31,019 nt of DNA from positions 1 to 31,019 of the IMG/VR virus record IMGVR_UViG_3300023184_000369; one strand, written 5' to 3'. The notes under the pieces are model-generated. The model did not search any database and was not told where the DNA came from. It saw only the letters and a list, made by a program, of their open reading frames with translations. Source of the DNA: a virus. Positions 6,007 through 13,054 of this stretch are shown here, in pieces (positions within the stretch are counted from its first letter, which is position 1; each line of letters opens with the position of its first letter). Position numbers and translations under genes: made by a program.

Positions 6007-6989
6007 AGGCCACGATTCTTGTCGGAGACGTTCGCAAACGACTATCAGAGATTGTCGATGGAAGCGTGCAGACCTGCATCACTTCGCCGCCTTATTGGGG
6101 CCTGCGCGATTACGGCCATGACGATCAGATCGGCCTTGAACAAACGCCAGAGGCTTACGTTGCTGAGCTCGTTGACGTGTTCCGCGAGGTGCGCCGCGTT
6201 CTTGCCGACGACGGCACGCTATGGCTCAATCTCGGAGACTCATACGCGGCTGCGCGTGGAGGCACCTACCAGCCCGCAGAGACATTGGCAGGCGGCACGT
6301 CTGGACGCATGGACGACGGCAGCATTGTCAACCGTGGCCGAACTGAGAACTACAGCCCAAGCCGCAACGCGACCGCGATCGGACTCAAGCACAAGGACCT
6401 TGTCGGAATCCCGTGGCGGGTGGCCTTTGCGTTGCAGGCTGACGGCTGGTGGCTGCGCCAAGACATTATCTGGGCCAAACCAAACCCAATGCCGGAGTCG
6501 GTGACCGACCGCTGCACCAAGGCGCACGAATACCTGTTCTTGCTGACGAAGTCGGCTCGCTACTACTACGACGCGGCGGCTGTAAGCGAAGGTGCGATCT
6601 CATCTGGCGAGTCTCGCGGAGGTGGCAAGAAATACAGCAGCGAGGCGGGCGGAGTCGCCATCATCGGCGACAAGCACAACCTAGACAAGTACGGAACTAC
6701 ACCGGACACGCGCAACCGCCGGTCCGTCTGGACCATCGCCACCAAGCCTTTCTCCGGCGCGCACTTCGCTGTCATGCCCGAGGCGCTGGTCGAGCCTTGC
6801 ATCTTGGCCGGCTCGCGCATAGGCGACTCAGTGCTTGACCCGTTCATCGGCAGCGGCACGGTCGGAGTCGTCGCACTCAAGCATGGCCGCGACTTCATCG
6901 GGGTAGAGCTGAACCCAGAGTACGCGGCACTTGCCGAGGGGCGAATCCACGACGACGGACCGCTATTTAACGAGGTCGCAGTCGCATGA
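6003..6989 (+). CDS. DNA methyltransferase, N4-cytosine/N6-adenine class (beta type)
   Basis: 328 residues from GTG 6003. The catalytic motif TSPPYW (S28-P-P-Y31) lies near the N-terminus and the AdoMet-binding motif DPFIGSGTVG (279-288) near the C-terminus, followed by GVELNPEY. This order (motif IV before motif I) defines beta-class amino-methylases. SPPY is most typical of N4-cytosine enzymes but is also found in N6-adenine ones. The variable middle (about 80-230) holds the likely target-recognition region. No partner restriction enzyme is adjacent, so a protective orphan methylase is likely. It is flanked by coupled genes on both sides. Confidence 0.92.
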   Translation: MKATILVGDVRKRLSEIVDGSVQTCITSPPYWGLRDYGHDDQIGLEQTPEAYVAELVDVFREVRRVLADDGTLWLNLGDSYAAARGGTYQPAETLAGGTSGRMDDGSIVNRGRTENYSPSRNATAIGLKHKDLVGIPWRVAFALQADGWWLRQDIIWAKPNPMPESVTDRCTKAHEYLFLLTKSARYYYDAAAVSEGAISSGESRGGGKKYSSEAGGVAIIGDKHNLDKYGTTPDTRNRRSVWTIATKPFSGAHFAVMPEALVEPCILAGSRIGDSVLDPFIGSGTVGVVALKHGRDFIGVELNPEYAALAEGRIHDDGPLFNEVAVA

Positions 6990-7327
6990 GCCAGCACCGG
7001 AAGCATCGCGGTTACGAGAGCCAGCGCATCGTTGCCGAATATCTGCGCGCTCGTGGATGGCCGCACGCTCGCAGCGTTGGCGCCGGGGGGTCTGGCAGCG
7101 ACATCGTGGAGGTGCTCGACATTGATGTTGAAGTGAAGGCGCGGCGTGGCTTCGATCCGTTGGCAGCTATGCGTCAGCAGGAGGCCCGCAACGATGGGCG
7201 GCTACCGTTCGCGGTGCTGCGCATGGATGGCAGCGGGCCGGCGTCAATACCGGGCTGGCCTGTCGTCATTCGCTTCGATGCCTTCGTTGATTTGTTAAGG
7301 GCCGCCGGCTATGGGGGCAAGGAATGA
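6986..7327 (+). CDS. PD-(D/E)XK nuclease, Holliday-junction-resolvase/VRR-NUC-like
   Basis: 113 residues from ATG 6986, overlapping the methylase stop. The N-terminal helix (GYESQRIVAEYLRARGW) and the following G-S-D-I and V-E-V-K-A-R motifs fit the small PD-(D/E)XK core of Hjc-like resolvases and VRR-NUC proteins: a Glu in the first helix, Asp in GSDIV, and E-x-K. These enzymes cut branched DNA or mismatched structures. In phages they resolve replication or recombination junctions before packaging. It could alternatively be a restriction-like nuclease paired with the methylase. The stop overlaps the next ATG by 4 bp. Confidence 0.75.
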   Translation: MSQHRKHRGYESQRIVAEYLRARGWPHARSVGAGGSGSDIVEVLDIDVEVKARRGFDPLAAMRQQEARNDGRLPFAVLRMDGSGPASIPGWPVVIRFDAFVDLLRAAGYGGKE

Positions 7328-7905
7328 AACTTTGCATTGCGGATCCGCCATATTTAGGCCGGGCAGCCGTTTGGTACGGCGACGGTATGACAAAGGGACA
7401 ACTATCAAAGAAAGATGGAGGAACTTCAAAAACTGGGGTCAGACCGGCAGACAATAACCCCGAAGCACATCTTTGGGATGACATTGAAAAACACAGATCA
7501 TTAGTCAATGATTTGATAGATAACTTTGATGGGTGGGCGATCGCAATGGCCCACGATAATCTGCGTGACTATTTACCATTGATCCCAAATACGATTCCTA
7601 TTCGCATTGGCATTTGGACGAAACCTCAGGCAATGCCTAGCGGCGCCAGAGTAATGAACGCATATGAACCTGTTATTTTGCGGATACCGGAAGGACGGCG
7701 CGCTTCAAAGGGGCACAAGATATTTCCTAGGGATAGCGTCAGCATTTCCAGATTAAACAATGGTTTCCCCGGCGCTAAGCCGCCGGCTTGGACGCGGTGG
7801 GTTCTGGACATGCTCGGATATGATGCCCAATCTGATGAAGTCGATGACTTATTTCCCGGCTCTGGCGCCATTAGTGCAGAGTTGGCCCAATGTTCACTGA
7901 TATGA
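7324..7905 (+). CDS. DPPY-type DNA adenine methyltransferase-like protein
   Basis: 193 residues. IADPPYLGRA near the N-terminus (D7-P-P-Y10) is the catalytic motif of N6-adenine methylases, and DLFPGSGA (175-182) near the C-terminus is the AdoMet site, giving beta-class order. It is short for the class and resembles compact DPPYLGR-type methylases of actinophages, which also have H-x-W-D-D and D-G-W-A-I segments as here. The coding sequence is visibly AT-richer than the genes before it, which suggests separate acquisition. Its target base and site are unknown. A 14-bp gap leads to the next gene. Confidence 0.85.
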   Translation: MKLCIADPPYLGRAAVWYGDGMTKGQLSKKDGGTSKTGVRPADNNPEAHLWDDIEKHRSLVNDLIDNFDGWAIAMAHDNLRDYLPLIPNTIPIRIGIWTKPQAMPSGARVMNAYEPVILRIPEGRRASKGHKIFPRDSVSISRLNNGFPGAKPPAWTRWVLDMLGYDAQSDEVDDLFPGSGAISAELAQCSLI

Positions 7906-7919
7906 AAAGGGGAAGCACC

Positions 7920-8207
7920 ATGAAAGAGATCGACGACATCGCGGGCTGGCTTGACCTGCTGCGCGAAGCGACGCACCGCAAAGGTATCGAAGATGAGCAG
8001 ATCAAGATGTGCCGGGCGAAGATTGAGGAAGCGCTTGGCGAGTCGGAGATAGGCACCGTGAACGGTATGCCGGTGGTCTCGTGGCGTTGGGTGAAGTCGA
8101 ATCGCCTAGACCAGACCCTCGCCAAGCAGGTGCTGACCCCGGCGCAGCTGCAAAGTTGCATGACCGAGGTCAGCAGCCGGCGCTTCGTTTTGGTTGGCAA
8201 TGAGTGA
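7920..8207 (+). CDS. small protein resembling the C-terminal part of YqaJ-type recombination nucleases
   Basis: 95 residues from ATG 7920 (AAAAGGGGAAG upstream). The N-terminal half is helical. The second half (GTVNGMPVVSWRWVKSNRLD, then a helix, then SSRRFVL) resembles the tail of phage YqaJ-like exonucleases, where G-x-V-x-W-K...LD...RRF follows the catalytic domain. Here it stands alone, two genes before a Cas4/RecB-like nuclease, so it may be a separated accessory subunit. This is pattern-based inference. Its last 8 bp overlap the next small gene. Confidence 0.6.
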   Translation: MKEIDDIAGWLDLLREATHRKGIEDEQIKMCRAKIEEALGESEIGTVNGMPVVSWRWVKSNRLDQTLAKQVLTPAQLQSCMTEVSSRRFVLVGNE

Positions 8208-8334
8208 CCACCGGCCGGGGTGCTGGCTTCACGGCCATGACATGCGGCATGAAATAACACCGGACATGGGCCGATGCGGTTGCTTAGTCAAAAGTTTGCC
8301 AGACGAAGTGATTGACGAGGTGCCAAATGACTAG
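8200..8334 (+). CDS. 44-residue Cys/His-rich protein
   Basis: A short frame from ATG 8200, overlapping the previous gene by 8 bp and the next by 8 bp. Ligand-like residues cluster in the first part (CWLHGHDMRH, then GRCGC), so it may bind a single zinc. The C-terminus is acidic. Its position inside a tight chain of overlapping genes, with the ribosome site of the next gene (GACGAGGT) within its 3' end, supports it as real. No family is recognised. Confidence 0.55.
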   Translation: MSDHRPGCWLHGHDMRHEITPDMGRCGCLVKSLPDEVIDEVPND

Positions 8335-9064
8335 CGACCTGCTCTGTTACGACTCGCCCCTTGACAACATGCTGGACGAGATGCGCGACGTCGTGCGCTG
8401 GTATGAATCGAGCCGGCCGCGCTCACTACAGACCAGCATCGGGCCGAGCGATGCCGGCACGCCATGCGCTCGCCGGCTCGCCTATAAAATGCTGGGAGTT
8501 GAGCAGGTCAATACAGCCACCGACCCGTGGGCAGCGATCATCGGCACCAGCGTTCACGCCTGGCTAGATAAAGCCTTCAGCGATGCCAACGCGCTGCTCG
8601 CTGAGCCGCGCTGGGAAGTCTCCACCAAGATTGAGATACCGACTTACATGAGCGGCACCATCGACCTATTCGACCACGCCACCGGCACAGTGATTGACCA
8701 CAAAGTTATCGGCGCAACAGCGATGGCAAAAGTGAAGAAGGGGATCACCTCAGAGCAGTATCGAACTCAAGGCCACCTGTACGGCCTTGGCCTGATCGCT
8801 GCGGGCTTCAACGTGAAGCACATTGCCATCTGTTACTGGTCGCGCACTGGCGCGTTGAAGGATGCGCAGTACTGGACCGAGCCTTACGACGAAGCGATTG
8901 CCGAATCGGCGCTGCAACGTATCGACGCGCTGCGGATCATCACCGCGAACGGTGCCGACGCGCTCGCCGAGATACCAACCGCCGACGGCTTCTGCCTGTA
9001 CTGCCCTTATTTCTCGCCAGCAAATACCGACATCGCCAACGCTTGCCCGGGCCATGTCAAATGA
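8327..9064 (+). CDS. Cas4/RecB-like PD-(D/E)XK exonuclease with Fe-S cluster
   Basis: 245 residues from ATG 8327 (a TTG at 8312 is less likely; GAGGT precedes the ATG). Motifs in order: C47 (GTPCARR), H77 (GTSVHAWLD), D113 (SGTIDLFD), D124-H-K126 (VIDHKVIG), Q148-x3-Y152, then C223-x2-C226 and C240 near the end. The four cysteines fit the iron-sulfur cluster of Cas4/AddB-type nucleases and the others the PD-(D/E)XK active site. These enzymes trim 5' or 3' strands. In a phage it likely serves recombination-dependent replication. No cas1 or repeat array is nearby, so a CRISPR role is not supported. Confidence 0.85.
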   Translation: MTSDLLCYDSPLDNMLDEMRDVVRWYESSRPRSLQTSIGPSDAGTPCARRLAYKMLGVEQVNTATDPWAAIIGTSVHAWLDKAFSDANALLAEPRWEVSTKIEIPTYMSGTIDLFDHATGTVIDHKVIGATAMAKVKKGITSEQYRTQGHLYGLGLIAAGFNVKHIAICYWSRTGALKDAQYWTEPYDEAIAESALQRIDALRIITANGADALAEIPTADGFCLYCPYFSPANTDIANACPGHVK

Positions 9065-9756
9065 AAATTATAAATGAAAACTTATTTGACGTCTCCGAGC
9101 AGCAAAACTTTAGTCCTGTGCGAGAAATGAAAGTCGGACCAGCATCTGATAAAGACCTGAACGAGTTCTGTCGCCGTTGGCATTATATGAATCGGGCGGG
9201 GACAGCAATGAACATTTTTGGATTATGGGATTCTCATACCCTAGTGGGTTGTGTTTCATACAATCTCCCAACGATGCAAACATGCGCTTCAGTCTTTGGT
9301 CAAGAACGATGGAATTCAGTTATTCATATGAGTCGATTAGTTTGCGCCGAAAAAGCGCCGCGAAATACTGAGAGCAAACTTATCGCGGCCTCACTGAAGT
9401 TATTAAAGAAGAAAAGGCCGTACCTCAGATGTGTAATTACTTTTGCGGCGCAGTCTGAGGGTCACATTGGTTATGTTTATCAAGCAACAAACGCGCTTTA
9501 TACGGGAACTGGTGGGGAAAATTATCATTACCGAGATCAGCAAGGTAATCCGCGCAGCACAAAGCAACATACTCGCGTTTCATTGTTACGTGCGAAAGAA
9601 ATGGGTTGGGAACGGGTTCCAGACCTGCCAAAACACCGATACGTGTATCTATTAGGAAACAAGACCGAAAAGGCTGAGTCCAAAAAATTATTATTATTAC
9701 CAATTCAGCCCTATCCCAAAAACTTCGGCGCAGCCAGCGCCGAGAGCAAAAACTAA
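9061..9756 (+). CDS. Mom-like DNA-adenine hypermodification protein (GNAT fold)
   Basis: 231 residues from ATG 9061 (ATGA overlap). The family pattern is HYMNRAGTAMNIFGLWDS (41-58), LVGCVSYNLP, MSRLVCAEKAPRNTESKLIA (90-109) and GHIGYVYQATNALYTG (134-149), then KHRYVYLLG near the end. This fits phage Mu Mom and relatives, acetyltransferase-fold proteins that convert adenine to a carbamoylmethyl derivative and shield DNA from restriction enzymes. Mom-like proteins I recall usually have Asp before the GH-x-G segment; here it reads FAAQSEGHIG, with Ala at that place. The gene is markedly AT-rich compared with neighbours, suggesting horizontal gain. Confidence 0.8.
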   Translation: MKIINENLFDVSEQQNFSPVREMKVGPASDKDLNEFCRRWHYMNRAGTAMNIFGLWDSHTLVGCVSYNLPTMQTCASVFGQERWNSVIHMSRLVCAEKAPRNTESKLIAASLKLLKKKRPYLRCVITFAAQSEGHIGYVYQATNALYTGTGGENYHYRDQQGNPRSTKQHTRVSLLRAKEMGWERVPDLPKHRYVYLLGNKTEKAESKKLLLLPIQPYPKNFGAASAESKN

Positions 9757-9783
9757 CCAACTAACTAGAAAAGGAAACCTGCC

Positions 9784-10188
9784 ATGTCAGTATGGGATAT
9801 ACCAGAATTGCAAAGTACTTCAGCCTATGTGAAGTTCGAGAATCCGGGCGACAGCGTTACCGGAACGGTGATCAACATCAGCGCGCACAAGTGGGATGAT
9901 GGAAGCGTATCGCCGCAGATACTATTGCAGACCGCCGACGGCCAGCAGACCGTGACCGCTGGCCAAGTTCGGCTGAAGGCGATGCTTGCCGAACGCCGGC
10001 CAGAAGTTGGCGACACGCTCACCATCACGCACACCGAAGTAGAAAAGCGCGCAGGCGGTAAGACGCTGAAGCTCTGGACTGTCGACGTGATGCGCAGCAG
10101 CGAAGGCGCACCGATCGTTGCAGGCGAAGCACCGAACGCCGAGCAACTCGCCGCAATGAAGTTATTGGGTATGGCTGCACCGTTCTAG
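9784..10188 (+). CDS. probable OB-fold single-stranded-DNA-binding-like protein
   Basis: 134 residues from ATG 9784 with AAAAGGAAACC upstream. The middle region (GDSVTGTVINISAHKWDDGS, then SPQILLQTAD, QTVTAGQVRL, VGDTLTITHTE and KTLKLWTVDVMR) reads as five strands with a helix, as expected for an OB-fold. It lies just before the PrimPol-helicase gene, where an SSB would be useful. It also ends in a conserved-looking hydrophobic C-terminus (LLGMAAPF), reminiscent of SSB tails though not acidic. Sequence identity to classical SSB is not evident, so the assignment is inference from fold and context. Confidence 0.55.
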   Translation: MSVWDIPELQSTSAYVKFENPGDSVTGTVINISAHKWDDGSVSPQILLQTADGQQTVTAGQVRLKAMLAERRPEVGDTLTITHTEVEKRAGGKTLKLWTVDVMRSSEGAPIVAGEAPNAEQLAAMKLLGMAAPF

Positions 10189-10195
10189 TCGTATC

Positions 10196-10240
10196 CCCTG
10201 CGCTCGCTGACGGCGGCGACGGTTCGCGACCGGCGCAGGG
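10196..10240 (+). other. intergenic stem with long loop
   Basis: CCCTGCGC (10196-10203) and GCGCAGGG (10233-10240) are perfect inverted copies flanking a GC-rich loop in the 78-bp gap before the primase gene. It could be an attenuating or protein-binding structure. It has no U-run, so it is not a standard terminator. Confidence 0.4.
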
Positions 10241-10266
10241 ACTCACCGCAACTGAAGGGCGACCAC

Positions 10267-12471
10267 TTGACCATGACTAGCATCGCCGACCCTTACGCCG
10301 AAGCCTTCGCCGACTATTGGGCTGCCGGTTGGCGCGGAATCCTGCCCTTGCCATACGGCCAGAAAACGCCGCCGCCGGCTGGCTACACCGGCCATGATGG
10401 CGTAGACCCGTCATACGCCGATTGCCATGCGATGGCTGAGGAAGGCCCGGCGAACATCGCCCTGCGGTTACCTGCCGACGTGATCGGCATTGACGTAGAC
10501 GATTACAACGGCAAAGCAGGCGGCGCGACCCTTTCGGAGTTGGTCGCGCAGTTCGGGGCACTGCCGCCGACCTGGCTCAGCACCAGCCGATCTGATGGCA
10601 TTAGCGGCATCCGTATATATAAGGTGCCGCCGGGAACTGTGCTGCCGACGAAGCTCACCGGCATCGAGTTTATTCAGCACTGGCACCGGTACATCGTGGC
10701 GGCGCCCTCGCTGCACCCGGAAGGCGCCACCTACGGCTGGGTCGATGAGCGGGACGCCAGCACCGGGCAGGTGCCGATCTTCGACCAGATCCCGGCATTG
10801 CCGGCGCGATGGCTCGCTGGGCTGGTGCAACTGCCACGCGAGGCCGCGACGAAGGCTGACCTGACCGACGCCGAACTGCTGGCCACGCTCACCGGCCTAC
10901 CGAAGGGCGAACCGTGCCAGCATGTGCTACGCGCTGCCGGGCTCGCTAGTGCCGGCGGTGACCGGCACGACAGTTACCTAGCCGCGGTGCTCGCCGTGGC
11001 CGGTGCTGGGCGCAGGGGTTGCCCGGGGGCGCCGGGAGTACTGGCGCGACTTGAGGAAAGTTTCGTCTCAGAGTTGACCGACGAGATCAAAGGCAGGGCG
11101 ACGCGGGGCGAAGCGGTCGCCGAGTTCAAGCGGGGGCTGGTCGGCGCGTTGCAGATCATCGCCGGCGAATCTCAAGGGGCCGGATGTCCCGATGATGTGC
11201 TCGACTGGCTGGAGATCGCCACGGCGCTGCCAACCGATGAGGCCGGCGACCCGATAGAGCTCACGCCGTACGAACAGGCGGTGCACCGCCGATACGGTGA
11301 GATGCGGGTCCACGACGACGCCAAGGCGATGCTCGCTGCCGCGAAGGCCGGGCAGGCGCCCAGCCTTGACGGGCTAGCCCTTGGGGCGTTTCTTGACCAG
11401 CCGGACGAGAGCGAGCGGTATCGGGTCGAAGGATTATGGCCAGCCGAAGGCCGCGTGCTGCTCGCAGCTGCCGCGAAGTCTGGCAAGACAACAATGGTGG
11501 TTGGCAACCTGATCCCGGCGCTGGTGGACGGTCGGCCATTCCTTGGGCGGTTCGATGTTCACCCGGTTGCCGGGCGCGTCGTGCTGTTCAATATGGAGGT
11601 GGGGCCGCGAACCCTGCGAGGCTGGATGCGCCGGGCGGGCATCGCTGCCACCGATCGGGTGGAGGTGGTCAACCTGCGCGGGAAGTCGTCGGCGCTAGCG
11701 CTTGGCAGCGAACAGGGGCGGCGCAGGCTCGCCGGCTACCTGCGCGGGGAAGGCGCCGAGGTTGTCATCCTTGACCCTTTGGCCCCGGTGCTCGCCAGCC
11801 TAGGCCTAGATGAGAACAGCAACGCCGACGTGGCGCTGTTCTTCGCTTGGTGGTCTGAGGCGCTAGGGCTCGCCGAGGTCGCTGATGATCTCGTGGTGCA
11901 TCACACGGGCCACGCGGGGGAACGATCGCGGGGCGCCAGCCGGCTGCTCGATGAGCCTGACGCCATCTGGACATTGACCAAGATGAAGGACATTGACGGG
12001 GATGAGGGTGACCCGATCGGGATGGCCGGGCCACGATTCTTGGCAGCGTACGGCAGGGACGTTGACCTGATCGCCGAGGGGCTGGCCTTCGATTCGGCCA
12101 CCGGGGGGCTCACCTTGACGGGGAAAGGGCGGCGCGAAACTGGCGGCGGCATGGTCGAAGATCTGATCTGGGAGGCGCTGCAAGATGGCGTGCCAAGGTC
12201 GAAAAATGAGATTGTGACCCTACTCGGGAGGAAGCGGGACATCGTATTACCGGCGATAGATCGGCTGGCTGGGGCGGGTCGAATCACCGAAACTGGGGCC
12301 GGAAAATGGCCCAAATATGCAAGTGGTTCCCAGTGGTTCCCACTGGTCTCGGAACCACCCAACCAAGGTGGTTCCCGCCTTACTAGGGAACCACTTGGAA
12401 TCACCACTTTACGAGGGAAGGATTTAGACGAAGTTGGGAACCACTTGGGAGACCCTTGGGAGGAAGCATGA
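10267..12471 (+). CDS. bifunctional DNA primase-polymerase/helicase (PrimPol + RepA-like AAA ATPase)
   Basis: 734 residues. The N-terminal PrimPol (AEP) domain (about 10-200) has the metal motif IGIDVDD (D76, D78) and QHWHRYIVAAPSLHPEG. The central RecA/RepA-like ATPase has Walker A AAAKSGKTT (about 401-409) and Walker B VVILDPLAP (about 499-507), followed by VVHHTGHAGERSRGASRL, typical of AAA_25 proteins. A C-terminal winged helix (SKNEIVTLLGRKRDIVLPAI) follows. It should prime, extend and unwind at the phage origin. The start may be TTG 10267 (GAAGGG 7 nt upstream) or ATG 10273. The last 50 codons are low-complexity and hold a GGTTCC/GGAACC repeat cluster. The stop overlaps the next ATG. 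Confidence 0.88.
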   Translation: MTMTSIADPYAEAFADYWAAGWRGILPLPYGQKTPPPAGYTGHDGVDPSYADCHAMAEEGPANIALRLPADVIGIDVDDYNGKAGGATLSELVAQFGALPPTWLSTSRSDGISGIRIYKVPPGTVLPTKLTGIEFIQHWHRYIVAAPSLHPEGATYGWVDERDASTGQVPIFDQIPALPARWLAGLVQLPREAATKADLTDAELLATLTGLPKGEPCQHVLRAAGLASAGGDRHDSYLAAVLAVAGAGRRGCPGAPGVLARLEESFVSELTDEIKGRATRGEAVAEFKRGLVGALQIIAGESQGAGCPDDVLDWLEIATALPTDEAGDPIELTPYEQAVHRRYGEMRVHDDAKAMLAAAKAGQAPSLDGLALGAFLDQPDESERYRVEGLWPAEGRVLLAAAAKSGKTTMVVGNLIPALVDGRPFLGRFDVHPVAGRVVLFNMEVGPRTLRGWMRRAGIAATDRVEVVNLRGKSSALALGSEQGRRRLAGYLRGEGAEVVILDPLAPVLASLGLDENSNADVALFFAWWSEALGLAEVADDLVVHHTGHAGERSRGASRLLDEPDAIWTLTKMKDIDGDEGDPIGMAGPRFLAAYGRDVDLIAEGLAFDSATGGLTLTGKGRRETGGGMVEDLIWEALQDGVPRSKNEIVTLLGRKRDIVLPAIDRLAGAGRITETGAGKWPKYASGSQWFPLVSEPPNQGGSRLTREPLGITTLRGKDLDEVGNHLGDPWEEA
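12321..12446. repeat. iteron-like cluster of AAGTGGTTCCC repeats, candidate replication origin
   Basis: Inside the 3' end of the PrimPol-helicase gene. AGTGGTTCCC occurs twice in tandem (12322-12331, 12332-12341) and related GGTGGTTCCC at 12367-12376. Inverted copies GGGAACCACTT lie at 12386-12396 and 12436-12446, each a perfect 11-bp match to the complement of 12321-12331, plus GGAACCAC at 12351-12358. Six copies in both orientations within 126 bp is far beyond chance. Position within a replication initiator gene suggests binding sites for that protein. Confidence 0.75.
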
Positions 12472-12806
12472 GCGCGGTCAATAGTCGGCGGAAGGCGATC
12501 TGGGGAAGGTGTGGAAAATGCCGCGCCGAGATCATCACCGGACCAGACGCGAACCTTGCCGCGATCAACGCGCAGGCCGACGTCGTAGACCTGTCGACAA
12601 GGGGCGAACTGTTGGCGGTGATCGCCCGGCGCGAAGTTTATGAACTCGACCACGCCGACCGGCTGCACCATCGAACCGCGAAGGCGATCATCTTCGGACC
12701 GGCCGCGAAAAGTTCTAGTCTGCACGCCGCGCACACCTGCGAACCGGTCCCCGCCAATTGGAGGGCCGTAGCGGGCCTAGGTTCCAAGGTGGTGCTGGGG
12801 TGTTAA
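12468..12806 (+). CDS. hypothetical protein with CxxC and His-rich motif
   Basis: 112 residues from ATG 12468, with a perfect GGAGG 6 nt upstream inside the primase gene and an ATGA overlap. C15-G-K-C18 near the N-terminus and YELDHADRLHHR plus HAAHTC near the C-terminus give possible zinc ligands. Proteins of this pattern are common next to PrimPol genes in actinophages, but their role is unknown. The H-x2-D-x2-H spacing does not fit a complete HNH site. Confidence 0.65.
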   Translation: MSAVNSRRKAIWGRCGKCRAEIITGPDANLAAINAQADVVDLSTRGELLAVIARREVYELDHADRLHHRTAKAIIFGPAAKSSSLHAAHTCEPVPANWRAVAGLGSKVVLGC

Positions 12807-13054
12807 GTCCCTCCACTCCGCTGCCGTGGGCCGACGAGGCGGCCTGCGCGGGGCATCCTACGCCGGACATGTGGTTTCCGTTCCGGGATATCTACGACGC
12901 CAGCAAGCGGCGCCGCGCGAAAGAGATCTGCTTCGGCTGCCCGGTGCGCGTTCAATGCGCCGAATATGCGCAAGCCAGGTGGTGGATCGATGGCATCTGG
13001 GGCGGAATAGATGCCGAAGAGCGGCGAGAACTAAGACGAAAGGGGAGACAGTGA
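12800..13054 (+). CDS. WhiB-family Fe-S transcription regulator
   Basis: 84 residues from GTG 12800 (AAGGTGG upstream; overlaps the previous stop). The four cluster cysteines C16, C44, C47 and C53 (ACAG...CFGC...VQC), the G65-I-W-G-G69 turn and the basic C-terminal tail (EERRELRRKGR) are all present. WhiB proteins are confined to actinobacteria and their phages, bind a 4Fe-4S cluster and the primary sigma factor, and control promoters or block host programmes. This is the strongest single clue to the host phylum. A 4-bp overlap joins it to the next gene. Its likely target could be late phage promoters or the host WhiB network. Confidence 0.93.
   Translation: MLSPSTPLPWADEAACAGHPTPDMWFPFRDIYDASKRRRAKEICFGCPVRVQCAEYAQARWWIDGIWGGIDAEERRELRRKGRQ

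Noticed and set aside
6019-6504. 161-codon plus-strand frame inside the first methylase
   Set aside because: Out-of-frame shadow of the SPPY methylase, with no motif and no ribosome site.
8327-9064. Cas4-like gene as part of a CRISPR system
   Set aside because: No cas1, cas2 or spaced repeat array in the window; the setting is phage recombination and modification.
11901-12734. Long minus-strand open frame (277 codons) opposite the primase and next gene
   Set aside because: Antisense frame in GC-rich coding DNA; no ribosome site, Arg/Pro/Ser-rich composition, and the plus strand carries clear PrimPol-helicase motifs across it.
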